From Meandrina meandrites (Eukaryota; Cnidaria; Anthozoa; Scleractinia; Meandrinidae): 64,000 bases of DNA. Positions 1 to 11,636 of this stretch are shown piece by piece. The stretch covers positions 24,826,493 to 24,890,492 of the forward strand of contig OY855908.1 in NCBI GenBank assembly GCA_963693305.1, read 5' to 3'. How positions within the stretch are numbered: the stretch's first letter is position 1; the number at the start of each line of letters is the position of its first letter. The position numbers were made by a program, and so were the translations under genes. The notes beneath the pieces are model-generated. The model saw nothing but the letters and a program-made list of their open reading frames with translations, had not been told where the DNA came from and made no database searches.

Positions 1-285
1 AAGCGTGCAGGAGTTATTTTTTCAATTGATTGGGTGGCTTGGGGTAAGACTGGGTGTTAGTCCTGTTTGAATGGTTTATTTCATGGGTTGAGCTTTTTGT
101 GGATGGTGCATCACTAACTACATAGCCCCTTACTCCGACTAAGAGGCATTTTTTGGAAAAATAAAAATGCTTGCAGACAAAAAATTTTACGTGCAATTTG
201 TTACGTCAAAACTGTTTCGTTCAAAAGTAAATTTTTATCATTTAAGAAAGCAAGAACTAATTTAATTGTCAAAATGTCACCAAAT

Positions 286-2047
286 AGGGTTTACCGATTT
301 AGAGGAATTTCGCACTTTTTTTCTGCGCTAATTGAATCTCTGTGAATTGGACTCAATTATAACTTTGTTTTTAATTCAAAGCCACTCGCGCTTTTGTTCT
401 GTAACGAGACGTAGCTATAATTACATGCAACTATTAACCATTGGGAAAAGTGTTTGGCTACATGTTCTTTGCTTTTTGACACACAATGAAAACCCAGAGG
501 AAGATCGCTGGCGATGTGGATCGAATACCTAAAGCACTGGTCGTGACTAACAGTTTTTCTATGTGCTCGAGTTGGGCACACAAATTCAAGCAAGATAAAC
601 ATCACTGCCTGACACTGAAATCATCAAATTACATAAAATTGTTTCATATAACGGCCTTCAGTCAAATGTCCTTCATTCGGAACAAACTAGTATCGACATT
701 GTAAGCAAACGCTGTCCGGGTCCTCAGCTGGATTTTCTTTTACGGTGAATTGTTTGAACCGTGCACGCATCCGATTAGAGAACATCAATTGTACGCTGCT
801 GGCAAATGATTAAAAATACCAGTGGCCAACTTCTCTTTGTACCTGTACTCCGATTTGACCGTACGGAAAAAGAAAGCTCAGTTTACGTGGCCAAAACCGG
901 ATAGTAGGTTTTTCCGTAGTGAAGCCTCCGTTCAACGAGGAAAATTGCTTGAATGTGCACCGAGCAGACGTGAACTGGAAAAGGACGCCAATCTAAATCG
1001 AGCCTAGCTTGATCAACAACGTTTAAAAAAACACGAAAACATTTTGTATCGCAAAAAACCGATCAATTAACGTGAAAATTTCATTGATTATACCCGATTG
1101 CCGTAACCATGTTAAAAACTCGTGCTTCCTCGTATTCATCATCAGGGTTAGAAAACGCCGCGGCTCGTGCATGTCTCACTTTTCTCGTGTTTGGCAACCC
1201 TTAGGATGAAACGAAGCACTGGTTTTTAAAATTTTATAAACAACAACGCTATGAATGGATCATTTCAATGTTATGCCCAACGATCATCAACGATCATCAT
1301 CCTTAGATGAGAGAATTAGAACAACTCTAGGCTAAAACATTACAGATCTTTATCGTCATCTTGGTTCTCGGTGGTATGTTGTGATTTTTACCTGCAAAGT
1401 CCACGTGCCATGAGGGGAAAATACCAAAGAATATTGTTTGTTTGGCGCTATAAAAACGGGATTTATTTAAGTTTCTTACACACTCGATTCAACCATGGAA
1501 GACTTCGGAGAAAACATCTTTTTGAATGCAGCATTTGGGGGGAAAATACAGCAGCCAACGACGTCGAGCAGTACCAGTACAAGTAACTGCACCAGAACTT
1601 TACTCGGGTCCTGCGCTACCAGTTCTAATTCGCGCAGGCCAAATCAAAAAGCGAACAAAGGAAACCTTACGCGCCACGTCACACCTACAACAAAATGAAA
1701 GACCAACTAATTCTTAAAGTGGTCGAATTTGGCGGACGGGACCGGAGGGCGGTGTTGGCCTTTCTAAAAAGAAACTGGGATGTACTGGGCAAAGATGGAG
1801 AGAGTTAACAAAAGTAGACAATGCAGTTAGAATGAAAAAAATTAGTACTGCAGAAGCGTTCGTAAAGTGCACTTCATCGTGGCTCAAAAGCTAACACTAT
1901 AAAGAAAGCGCCATAAAAGGGCATAAACTACTTATTTACTCATAACTAGTAGGTTAAATGATTTTCACGTCCAGTAAGTATAAATTGATTTCTGTTGAAA
2001 TCAGCATATTCCAATTCCGCGGATCTTCCACTAAATCGGAAAACCCT
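286..2047. mobile_element. Nested 1.76 kb TIR element in copy 1
   Basis: Begins AGGGTTTACCGATTTAG and ends with the inverted form CTAAATCGGAAAACCCT. AAT flanks both sides (283-285 and 2048-2050). The related repeats at 22628-23987 and 24330-25743 have a continuous empty site with a single AAAT here, so this is an insertion with a probable 3-bp target duplication. Its open frames are all short (up to about 70 residues) and show no recognisable domain, so it is probably non-autonomous. The same element sits at the same site in copy 4 (35581-37350). Confidence 0.75.
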
Positions 2048-2532
2048 AATGGCTTATTTTGTTGCTAGCTTTTTTTACAACCGTAACGCGATACTTTTGT
2101 TTGCTACAGGACACTTTTGTGTTTTTGTCAAACACTGTAAAACGATACCTTTGTTTTTTTTTAAAACGCATGTAACATGACACTTTTGTTTATCTCACTT
2201 TTGTAACATAATACTTTTGTTTTTCTTGAAAACACCATGTCTCCATTGAGTAATCGAAGAGAAATAAACTAAGTAATGAACGAATCAAATCAAAAACTAT
2301 ATTTTTAGGAAGCTTTTAAAGCGTAGTACACCTGGAGTATTTGTTTCCTGTCGTAAATGTAAATTTTCATTCAACAAACAGGAACAAGAACTAATTAATT
2401 TTAGTTATTAAACTGTCACGGAATGACATGTTCTTATTCTAGCCTGTTACCGCTATTGATCATAGTTAATTTTAAAAGCAAAACCATTTTAAAGTCAATA
2501 CCCATACTGGTTAATTAAATGTCTAAACGTGG

Positions 2533-2958
2533 TTGCGTAGTAGCGATTTCCCTATACCTAGATTTAACACTATAAACTATGGTAAGCATAGCATTAGATA
2601 TTTAGGTCCCTATCTCTGGGGAAAAATGGACAAAGACCTCCGCAACAAAACAAGCCTTCATGAATTTAAAAAAGCAGTTCGGGCCATTAATCTAACAGAT
2701 GTGTTGGACGGAAGATGCAGCTGCCATGCTTGCTCAACACAATAATACAACTAATTTAAGTAATCTGAACTTATTCTTAACTAATTAAATTTATAAAATA
2801 TATTTAAATTCTTAACTCCTATTTATATATCTATTTAACATAATATTAGTATTTTATATTTTTACATTTGCATGTATTTATGTTAGTGTCCCCAATTAGC
2901 TATCTTTAGCTAAATACCCCGACACTTAAATAAAGTATATGTATGTATGTATGTATGT
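2533..2958 (+). pseudogene. 5'-truncated LINE: reverse transcriptase C-terminal tail and 3' end
   Basis: The frame to 2745 encodes about 70 residues ending in a stop. It has the conserved C-terminal block of CR1/L2-like non-LTR retrotransposons (SSDFPIPRFNTINYGKHSIR, then a G-P-x-L-W motif and an F-K-K helix). An AT-rich 3' untranslated region follows and closes with a (TATG)n tail near 2937-2958. The three related repeat copies lack this insert at the same point, which confirms a retrotransposed, 5'-truncated copy. The exact LINE clade is inferred from the motif only. Confidence 0.75.
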
Positions 2959-3571
2959 AAAATAAACGCTACTTGCCCGAGAGTCAGTGAATCGAGCAAG
3001 ACGCTAAAGAGACTAATCAAATTAATTGCAGTTTTCAGTTGGCGACACGGAGTCTCAAGAAATATTAAATTGAGGAAGTTTCCTTATCACAAACTCTTAA
3101 AACAAGAGGCCACAACACACTCTGAAGAAGATTCCTTACCACTTTTATTACTCTTTGTAGCAGTATTAACATCACAATGAGAACATTATTCTTCAAATCT
3201 GCTTTGTGCAAATGCTTTATGCAATTTCTACTACGGTCAGCGAAACTAGCCCGTCCTAAACGAACGCTCGAATAACAATTTAGTGTTGGGTCTTTTGCAG
3301 GCGGCGTGTGCGTTGTAAGGAGGCGAGCGTTTCAAATCCGGGGTTAATTCACAACTCACCGATTCTGCCTCCTACAAATCTAAAATCTTCCAATGAAATC
3401 GCTCGCTTACAACTGTGTCAGATTACTTCCCCTCTATAAACTGCAATTTGATTGGTTCTGATAGTACCTCAAACCTGATTGGTGTGACATACAAACATAC
3501 TCCACTGACTGACTGACTAACTACACGGTCCATCACGCCGACTAAAGAGTTATTTTTGGAAAAAATAACTC

Positions 3572-3926
3572 GACAATTAAGAAATGAAAAGAAAGAAAAC
3601 AGCGCCTGCAACGATTTTTAGTTTTTAAATATTATTATGCAATAACTACTTGATAAAGTAATTTTATTAACAACAATAACTAATAAGCATCTTTTCCTGC
3701 GGACTCGCGCAGTTTTCTCTCCCTTGAAGATTTTATCAGCAATTACAATATACGAATACAACCCTTCTCCTAGAAACCTGGATAAATAAACTAAAGTAAG
3801 CTTTCTTTGATTTTATCCTCAACTTGAAAAATTTCAGCTACAATATTTGAAACAAATCGATCTAAGAACCACGAGGTAATGCAAAAGAGCCCTGATCTGT
3901 TTTTCAAGACCCTTCAGGGACCCTGG
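3572..3926. other. Unannotated stretch downstream of the OGFOD2 stop codon
   Basis: AT-rich sequence between the end of repeat copy 1 and the oxygenase stop codon. It probably includes 3' untranslated sequence of the minus-strand gene. No domain, RNA gene or repeat unit was recognised. Confidence 0.4.
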
Positions 3927-4184
3927 TTAGAGGGTTGAACAGACTGGCACAGGTGACCCGGTGGTAAACCCATCACCTGTACCAGCACAGGGCACTAGTC
4001 TAGACTCAGCGTCACACATTGGACACAGTTTATTTCGCACTGCAGAAGAACGCATCCAAATGATCAAGTTTATTCTTTCTCCAGTGTGGATAGGTAAGGC
4101 TCCGTGCATGTGTTGACCTCTGGGAAGAAGTCCATAGCTTGGTGTGTGCTCACACTGACTGCATTCCGTCTCTGACAGGGGAAC
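3927..4184 (-). CDS. OGFOD2: OGFOD2-like 2-oxoglutarate/Fe(II) oxygenase, terminal exon
   Basis: The exon opens directly after a minus-strand acceptor (ATTTAG, 4185-4190) and runs 85 codons to a TAA at 3927-3929. The peptide contains GERINLIIWMRSSAVRNKL followed by CPMC, which I recognise as the C-terminal signature of animal OGFOD2. HMHGALP supplies the distal iron-ligand histidine of the double-stranded beta-helix fold, and the arginine in GER is the expected 2-oxoglutarate-binding residue. Phase 0 joins it cleanly to the donor at 14423/14424, where the HxD motif lies, so no exon appears to be missing between them. OGFOD2 is a predicted prolyl-hydroxylase-type dioxygenase whose substrate is not established. 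The intervening 10.2 kb intron is filled with transposons. Confidence 0.85.
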   Translation of the reverse strand, partial: VPLSETECSQCEHTPSYGLLPRGQHMHGALPIHTGERINLIIWMRSSAVRNKLCPMCDAESRLVPCAGTGDGFTTGSPVPVCSTL

Positions 4185-4619
4185 CTAAATGTGAAATGAA
4201 AATATTTCAAATGGAAGTTTTAAACGTGGCTGGGTAGTATGGCATTGGTCCTGCTCATTTGTAGGGTCTCTGAAACGCCTTAAAACTTGCAATGAGTTTA
4301 TGGTATGCCCAACCTAACCAATTGTATAATACCATCAAAGCTACAAGGTCAAATTTACCTCTCATTACACAGCATCATATACTACATTTTTACTACATTT
4401 TAGTAAAGGTTACCCTGGTTGCTACTAAGTTGAAAATGTCAGTGAGAGGATCTTTACGCACTCTTTGAATTCAATATTGCATCAAAATAGTATTCAATTC
4501 GATAGAAACAGAGAAAGGAGAAGGAAAGGGCAATATGAGCTCAAGGGCAAATTATTATGTTTCTTGTAGACATGTGACATAATACTAATACTAATAATTA
4601 TAATAATAATAATAATTTT

Positions 4620-5621
4620 TGGGTTCACACTACACACTAAGTCTGTCTTAGCCTAAGTCAAGCCAAGTCATCCTAAGTCCGCTTAAGCGTTCAGACATAT
4701 ATTTGAAGACAAATTCTACCCGTGCAAAACTGTCATCATTTAATAGCGATAAAAATTATCGCTAATGATGACATATCGTATCGTCTTAAATTTCGTGAGG
4801 TAGTCACGATCCATTTTAGCGACGAAATTTAGACCAAAATGAGACCGAGAAGCCGTAAAATCGCTGTAATTGCGACTGTTGTCTGTTTATTAAATTTACA
4901 ACGCTTGATCAGCCAAATAACCTTACGGAATCTTATGTTCCTTCGTGAAAGAATGATGGAAGATTTTCTCCAAGAGAGTGAAAGCTTGCTTTTTCTGACC
5001 GGCGTACTTTTGAGCGTTCGCCGAAGACGACGTAATTTTCGACACATGGGCAGAAGAGCGTGGGACTGGCCAAGACCGCAGAATTGGTTTGATGTAATGC
5101 TAGCATCGCCTCGGCTGAATGTTCTTTGGAAACCAAACTTTCGAATGGAACGTGAAACGTTTGATGAACTTTGCCGAATTCTTCGTGGTGATCTGGTGAG
5201 ACAGGAAACGAGATTGCGAAAGCCTGTATCTGTGGAGAAGCGTGTTGCTGTTGAACAAGCCACGCAACTTACGTCGGATAAGGTGGAAAGTCCGTAGCGT
5301 AATTGCCTTCAAACGTTTCGTCCTCTCGGCGATACATGTTCCGTGATTCTTGTTCGTGGCAGAGAAGAAGCAAGCCGTGTCGTGATTTTTTTGGTTTTCG
5401 TGCCTAACGCGGGAATCTCTATCTGATAAAACTCCGCGCTTTTGAAATTGTTTTGTTATCAGGTTTCTTAAGTCAGCCTTAAGTCATGTTTGAAACAGAC
5501 TTAAGAACTGCTTAGATCGTTTGAGTTTGCCGACACTAAGACAGAAATTACGCTTTTGCGACTTAGCGGTTCAGACCTGTCATTTTCACTAAGTCAGACT
5601 TAGTGGTCTAATGTGAACCCA
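4620..5621 (+). mobile_element. PIF/Harbinger-type DNA transposon, internally deleted
   Basis: The left end GGGTTCACACTACACACTAA is an imperfect inverted match to the right end (CACTAAGTCAGACTTAGTGG through ATGTGAACCC). Reiterated TAAGTC/CTTAG motifs lie next to both ends, as expected for transposase-binding subterminal repeats. Inside is the N-terminal part of a HARBI1-like transposase (4839-5297) but no catalytic domain. A target-site duplication is not clear; the left flank is an AAT run. Confidence 0.7.
4839..5297 (+). pseudogene. Truncated HARBI1-like (PIF/Harbinger) transposase
   Basis: This 152-codon frame is rich in Arg and Lys. It carries the conserved N-terminal block of cnidarian Harbinger nucleases: a W-P-R-P-x-x-W-F segment, NFRMERETFDELCRIL-like sequence and KPVSVEKRVAV. 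Full-length relatives are about 350-400 residues and continue into the DDE catalytic domain. Here homology stops just after VEKRVAV and an unrelated 14-residue tail ends at a stop, which fits an internal deletion. It therefore cannot supply transposase activity. The frame is otherwise uninterrupted, so the deletion may be fairly recent. Confidence 0.7.
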
Positions 5622-6425
5622 CCCACAACAATTATAAAAACAATATATAATTATAATAAGAACCTTCCCAGAATCCTTTTCAACTGAAAAATCGTAAATG
5701 CCAAATAACTTGGTCAGTTTGAAGCCTGCAGTACTACTATGTCGTATACAAATAACTCTGTGACCAGAAAGGGCCACAATTTCAAATTCGCTTGAAATCT
5801 TTACTAGAATCTTTCTCTTAGGATATTTTTAAGCGAAGTTGTATTTTTTTAAATAGTGCTTTAAAAAATGGCCATGATTACTTTTTCCTGAAAATGCACG
5901 GCAGTGAAAAGTACAATTGAAAAGTTTGTTGGCTTCCTGCTCAGCGACCATTTGCGGTAGAGACAAAAGAAAATTTTGCCAAAGGCAGGAGTGTATGCTC
6001 TTTATGATGGCGTTGTCAGTTTCTTCTCATTTTAATTGGTTTTTGCCAGGATGGATTTTATTTCTTTCAGACGAAAGGAGTGGAGCCTGGGGAGAAGTTT
6101 AGCAGCAGCCCCTCCCCCTCTCCGCTGCTAGTGGATTCCCGGTGGTCCGTATTGCGGGCTCACGACAAGAAAATGTTCAAAATGGCGACCAGTTATATAG
6201 TTTGAGTTATATAGGGTGGTTTTTCCGATGTTTTTCCTTCTTGACGCGATCACAACGAGTTTCCAAACACGGGGTATTCTTCTTCTATTCGTATTCCTGA
6301 TAACGAAGAATATGTAATGAGGAGACACGGCGAGGGAAACGTTTCGCAAACATTTCTTACAGAAACTTACAGGGACCTGAGGTAAGCGTTTCTCATTGTA
6401 CAACAATTTTATTTTGAACACTGGT
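5622..6425. other. Intron sequence, nothing recognised
   Basis: Part of the large intron between the two OGFOD2-like exons. Only short frames of no recognisable family are present (for example 97 codons on the minus strand at 6128-6421). Confidence 0.4.
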
Positions 6426-7875
6426 TTAAGGTGATTCCACTGAAAAAGAAGGAGTATTTAGAATTTTCTAAGACTTGGTACAGTTCATATCTATATTATG
6501 AGTATTACAAAAATGGAATAAAAAATGGGGGTCACCGTGCTCGTTTTTGTGTAACCTGGATGGCTATTATGATAAATATATGACCCACGAGGCTTATATT
6601 AGTAACCCTAAAAATCCGAAAAGTCAACTATAATTTCTAGCAAAAAACATTTCTTGCATTAAAATATCGAAGCAGTTCGACAAAACAGACTTTAATCTTA
6701 CATAACCAACTATTTTAATTGAACTGGAATTGAGATTATGGAAGAAATTAAAGATTTTGCTGTGTGCGCACGTAAGCAGCACTACCTAAATACGCGCTTT
6801 TTAAAGCATTCAAATAAAAATATCTCAAAGTAGAGTATTTAAGCAAGCATTTACAAACATAAGTAAAATGCAGTTAATGGAGCGTGACGCCGCAGGGGTG
6901 CTTGCGTGCAATGTTGTTTTCCTGTAATAATGAATAGTGAATGCTTTCTAGTCATAGGACTCGGAACAGTTGTCTTTCATGTCTAGAATTTTATCTTATG
7001 TAGCACGTACAACCATAGTAGCAATGTAAGCACTTCTGGGATTGGTTAAAGTATCAAAGCTCTCATTCATAGCTGGTAGTTCAACACGCAATGTCTAAGT
7101 AGTTCATAGTACAAGCTCACCTATTGGTAGTGTTTACAGACATTGTCTTGCCTTTAAAAGCAGCTGATTGCTATCCAAGTTCATTATTCTAGCAGTCCTT
7201 GCACGAACACTCGTTTGCTCTAGAGCTGTATTCATATTTTTTCCCACCCTCCCTCCCTTTGGAGAAGGGCTTTAAGCTTTAAATAAATATGGGTCACACT
7301 TTGTGGTTTGGTTAAGTCTGCGTAGCGACTTCCCCCAAGCTTTTGGCATTATTTTGCCTTGCAACTCTATACCTCTGCCTGAATCTTGTCCGATCCAGCC
7401 CGTGCAGCGCTGGGGAGATAAGTAAGGCTCTGCCAATACTCTTATCCTAATCCCCAAGTTTGTGGGGAGATAAGTGAGGCTTTTATTTTTTCGCGCACAA
7501 CCCGAAGTCGCGAACTAACCTGCCACAGAGCTGTGTTCCCCCAATTACGCCATCTTATTGTTGTTGTCTTTATTATTGCGTTACTGAATATTGCGTTACT
7601 CAAGGTGAATACGCGGAACAGTGACATTAACTTTTCTTTAAATCGCGATATATTGTAGTCAACCGTATGTCAATTAAATTAATGCATTAAAAAATGGGGG
7701 TCACCGTGCTCGTTTAGAAGAAAATAACCATTTATTTCTCTGCCGAGCTTAACCTGAAGGAAATCGCCTAATGCTGTGTGCGCGCGCTTGTGGCACGCGC
7801 TTACGCGCGCGCTAAATGACGCGAAAAGTTATGCGCAGCAAGGATGCGCAATGCAATACAGTGGAATCACCTTAA
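6426..7875. mobile_element. TTAA-flanked TIR element, non-autonomous
   Basis: The ends are TTAA-GGTGATTCCACTG (6426) and CAGTGGAATCACC-TTAA (7872-7875). They are perfect inverted repeats with TTAA duplicated outside, the target choice of piggyBac and Kolobok transposons. Inside, TGGGGGTCACCGTGCTCGTT occurs twice in direct orientation near 6528 and 7695, close to either end. Alternating CGCG-rich sequence lies near 7780-7815. No transposase frame is visible. Confidence 0.65.
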
Positions 7876-8189
7876 GCTTATGTATTCGACGTTTATCATG
7901 TGTGAGCATATATAAAAGTGCTAACGATAAAATCGTGCAAACTGGAATTGAAGCTAAGCTCGAAGGAAAAAAAAAGATTTTGAGTGTCAGTCATTTGGTC
8001 ATGGCATGTGATTTGTATTTATGCTTGTCATCTGAATTTTAAGCTACTTCAAATTAATAAGAATCGCATCTTTTCATTATTTAGACGTGAAGAAATGTTT
8101 CTCAGAATATTGACCGAGTGGATTGTAACAAGTTCTGGGAGTTGTTGATCTCTTAACTGTTATAATGTCTGTTTGTACTGCAACAGGCA

Positions 8190-8350
8190 AAGTGTTTTCA
8201 AGTCTAACTGGAGTGCTATTTAGGCTAACAGGAATCTTATGTAGGTTAACTGGAATGGCTCGCATGTTTCATGACACATAAGTGCCATACAAGCCAGAAA
8301 TTCCTAACCCAATAAATATATAGCCTAACCTCAAGCCACATAAGCTAACT
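8190..8350 (-). repeat. 21-bp minisatellite, left fragment split by the Copia insertion
   Basis: Degenerate 21-bp units (AGGCTAACAGGAATCTTATG type) read on the minus strand as heptapeptides such as IPVNLHK, IPVSLNS and TPVRLEN. The array resumes on the other side of the Copia element at 12743, next to the ATACT target duplication. The array was therefore contiguous before the insertion. Confidence 0.6.
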
Positions 8351-8355
8351 ATACT

Positions 8356-8572
8356 TAATGTTTTTACAGCGTCGAACAACTTTTTCTCGAAAACCGTTGT
8401 ACACTAAAAGGAAAATTACAACACATATATAAATGCTAATTTGAACGGAAAAAACAATTGTTGGATAACAAAAGGGAAAAACGCCTTAACCAATGATAAA
8501 CTGAATTAACAATTCCTGTGAAATATATTACAATTTAAATAACAATCGTCAAACACTTTCGGAATAACAACA
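8356..8572 (-). repeat. Copia 3' LTR
   Basis: 217 bp, matching 12521-12737 except for two substitutions (near 8390 and 8404). In element orientation it starts TGTTGTTATTCC and ends ACATTA, rather than the canonical CA. The ATACT duplication sets this boundary. Confidence 0.92.
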
Positions 8573-8583
8573 CTCCCACTTTT
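8573..8583 (-). promoter_or_regulatory. Copia polypurine tract
   Basis: In element orientation AAAAGTGGGAG abuts the 3' LTR. This is the expected position and composition for the plus-strand primer. Confidence 0.75.
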
Positions 8584-8591
8584 GACGTTGC

Positions 8592-9845
8592 TTATTTGAC
8601 AGTTTTCATGCCTAGCTCAGTAACATGTTTCTGAAAGCGATGCTTAGGCAAAGGTTTCGTCAGGATGTCAGCAATCATCTCGTCAGTAGCAATGTATTTC
8701 AAGGCGATCGCTCCGTCCTGTACTCCTTCGCGAACGAAGTGGTAACGTATATCGATGTGCTTGGTTCTGGCATGGCCCACAGGATTCTTAGCCATTGAAA
8801 TAGCCCGTTGGTTGTCTTCATATATCTCAGTTAGCCCCTCTGGAGGTTCTCCTACGTCTGCCAACAACCTTCGAAGCCAAATTGCTTCCTGAGTGGCCGT
8901 ACTTAGGGCTACATATTCTGCTTCTGCTGTCGACAACGCAACGGTAGCCTGTTTTTTGCTTAACCAACTCACTGCTCCACACGCAAATGAGAACACGTTT
9001 CCTGAAGTGGAATGACGGTCATCTATATCTCCCGCCCAATCTGCATCTGAGTAACCGATCAAATTTCCATTAGCACACTTCTTGTAACTCAAACCAAGAT
9101 ATGCAGTTGCTTTCAGATATCTGAGGATCCGCTTTGCTGCTGTTAAATGAGTTTGTGTAGGATTGGCACAGAACTTTGAGACAACTCCCACTGCTTGGGC
9201 GATGTCTGGACGAGTTGCGATTGCAGCATAAAGTAGGCTTCCAACCATCGACTGGTACGAGGTCGCATCAACCGGTCTGCTAAAACCATCTTCCTTTTGC
9301 AGCTTGACGTTCAAATCAGCAGGTGTAGACACCGGTTTCGCTTCTGTTTGCCTATACTTCTCGAGCATCTTTTCGATGTACTGCCCTTGATGAAGGTGAA
9401 CTTGCTTGTTTTTCACATCTTGAACAATACAGACTCCGACATAGTAATGCAGCTCCCCCATGTCCTTTATCTTAAACTGCAACTTTAGGCTGTCCTTGAC
9501 ACTCTTCATCTCCGTCATGTTTCTAGCTAGTATCATCAGATCATCAACGTGAACTCCAATGATAGTCAATGCATCCTTTCTGATGAACACACAGGGATCT
9601 GCCGAGGCTTGAATGAAGCCAATCTTCTCAATACATTCCCGAAAAGCTTTGTTCCAACAGCGGGAAGACTGCTTTAACCCATACAGCGACTTCTCTAGCT
9701 TGCATACCAAATGCTCCTCCACAGGCTTCACGTAGCCTTCCGGTTGCTGCATGTAAATTTCTTCATCGAGTTTACCGTTGAGAAAAACGGTTTCTACGTC
9801 CATCTGGTGAATCAGCAAATCATTCTGAACTGCAAACGTTAACAA
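8592..9845 (-). pseudogene. Copia pol, C-terminal part: reverse transcriptase and RNase H
   Basis: 417 codons. QMDVETVFLNG is the first conserved Copia reverse-transcriptase block and HVDDLMILA is the catalytic VDD block. SMVGSLLYAAIATRPDIAQA and the KHIDIRYHFVRE segment belong to the connection and RNase H regions, with the RNase H D-A-D/E-D residues visible in SDADWAGD, STAEAEY and EDNQ. The frame is the same as that of the upstream pol segment, from which one TAA codon (near 9887) separates it. The true coding unit is one polyprotein interrupted by a nonsense change. The ATG at 9845 is internal, not a natural start. Confidence 0.9.
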
Positions 9846-9884
9846 GAAACGTATTGAAGAGAAACGAACTACGGGCGAAAAAGT

Positions 9885-11636
9885 TTAATCATAGTCAATT
9901 CCATATTTCTGGGCGTAACCCTTGGCCACTAGGCGTGCTTTGAATCGTTCCACTGTACCATCCCCAGCGTGTTCCAGTTTAAACACCCATTTGCACCCAA
10001 CAGCTTTCCGACCTGGGGGTAATTCAACCAACTCCCACGTCTTGTTTTCAATCAGCGAATTGTATTCTGAATCCGTAGCGACTTTCCATTCTGCAGCGTG
10101 ATCACTTAATCTTGCTTCTTGCATAGTTGTGGGTTCGTCAATCTCAGAAAGATGATAGGCGACATGATGTACGTGATGTGTTGCCGTATCTGCGTATTCG
10201 TCATAGCCATATCTGACTGGTGCTTTTCGTGTTCTTACAGACTGTCGAGGTTCTTCCGGCGTGTCTTCTTCTAATTTCTTCATTTCTCCTTCTTCATCTT
10301 TTCTAGGGGGTACCTCATTTCGCTTTGCTTCCTCGCACCTTGGGTCTGGCTCTGTTGTCATGGCTTGCTTCTGACCGAAATCGTTTTCATTAAACTCCAC
10401 ATCTCTCCGGATATACATCTTTCGGTTTCTCTCATCAAGAAGGCGATATCCCTTTGACGCTAAGCTGTAGCCCACGAAACGCATCTTCTTCGACTTCTTG
10501 TCAGGCTTCCGTCGTTCACTGTCAGGTACGTGGGCATAGGCCATACACCCAAATACACGTAAGTGGCTCACATCTGGTTTCCTTCCATACCACCTCTCAT
10601 AAGGAGTTTCATTCTCTTTAAGCGCCGTCGTAGGAAGGCGGTTTCTCACATAAGCAGCTGTAGAGATGGCTTCAGCCCAAAAGATGTTCGGTAATGCCGC
10701 ATGCGCAATCATCGAACGTGCTGACTCGACCAAAGTCCGATTCATTCTTTCTGCTACACCATTCTGTTGGGGTGAGTGTGGTACTGTCAGCTCATGTCTA
10801 ATTCCTTTCTCCTTCAGATAGTTCTGTAATTCAGTAGACAAATACTCGCCGCCATTGTGCGTTCGCAAAGTTCCTATTGCCTTACAGACATCATTGGTAG
10901 CTGAGGCTTCAAATTCTATAAACTTATCAAACACTTCTGACTTGTGTTTCATGAAGTATACAGCACAGCACCGAGTGTAGTCATCAATAAACGTAACAAA
11001 ATACTTTGCTCCTCCAATCGAGGGTGTGTGCATTGGACCGCAGACGTCACTGTGCACAAGCTGTAGTCTCTGCGTCGACCGGATTTCTCCCACTGCGGAA
11101 AACGGTTTTCTACACATCTTCCCTGCCAAACATCCTTCACAGAAGGACAGTTCAGTCATTTTCTTGATGTCAATCCCTTGTACAGACTCACTCTCCACAC
11201 ATTTCTTGAGGCGTGGCTCGTGTACATGTCCAAGACGTTGATGCCATAAGTCGCTACCTTGAGATGACGCAACTGAGGCGTACCCAGTGTCCGCAGTAGG
11301 AACAACTTGACAGTCTAGTTGATAAAGTTTATCAGCCAGTGACCCCATTCCACGAAGCTTTCCATTTTCGTCCCAGATACAACATTTTTGCGGACCAAAC
11401 TCTACGGCGTTGCCCTTAGCAACTGCAGCTCTTACGGAAAAAAGGTTGCAAGTGAGTTTAGGCACGTACAGCACATCATACAAAACTGCTTTCTTGGATT
11501 CAGTTGCTTCAAACAACATATTCATTCGTACGCTTCCAGACCCCAACGCTTTCACAACACGACCATCACCCAGCGCAACATTTTCAGGCTTGTCAAATTC
11601 CTGAAAATTCACCATAACGTGCTTTTCTTTCGTCAT
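9885..11636 (-). pseudogene. Copia pol, N-terminal part: protease, integrase, start of reverse transcriptase
   Basis: 583 codons from an internal ATG. In the same frame just upstream (about 11637-11670) lies the aspartic protease motif VIDSGASSH. Then come the GAG-pre-integrase zinc region (H-x-R-L-G-H, C-x2-C), the integrase core with DVCGPM and the SPQQNGVAERMNRTL block, and a basic linker. The segment ends inside the first reverse-transcriptase block (KWVFK, then ARLVAKGYAQKYGIDYD) at a premature TAA. The pol frame is open back only to about 11680 and is offset by one base from gag. Copia normally uses a single frame, so this is a frameshift mutation or, less likely, programmed frameshifting. 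Confidence 0.88.

Larger units (their letters stand above)
1..3571 (+). mobile_element. Hairpin-ended repeat family, copy 1 (left tip cut by window edge)
   Basis: Colinear with 35293-38459 over its whole length, and with 22628-23987 and the reverse complement of 24330-25743 in its outer parts. The left tip carries AAGCGTGCAGGAGTT and the right tip is a hairpin of GAGTTATTTTT type facing AAAAATAACTC, ending at 3571. The flanks of the four copies differ beyond these points, which sets the boundaries. Near the left end (about 130-175) CCGACTAAGAG is followed by a second hairpin, and the same arrangement recurs at the right end. No terminal inverted repeat and no convincing coding frame are seen. 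Two insertions lie inside: a TIR element (286-2047) and a LINE 3' end (2533-2958). The class is unknown. Confidence 0.75.

Noticed and set aside
8190..8350. CRISPR-like array of 21-bp repeats
   Set aside because: Units are contiguous and degenerate without unique spacers, in a eukaryotic intron.
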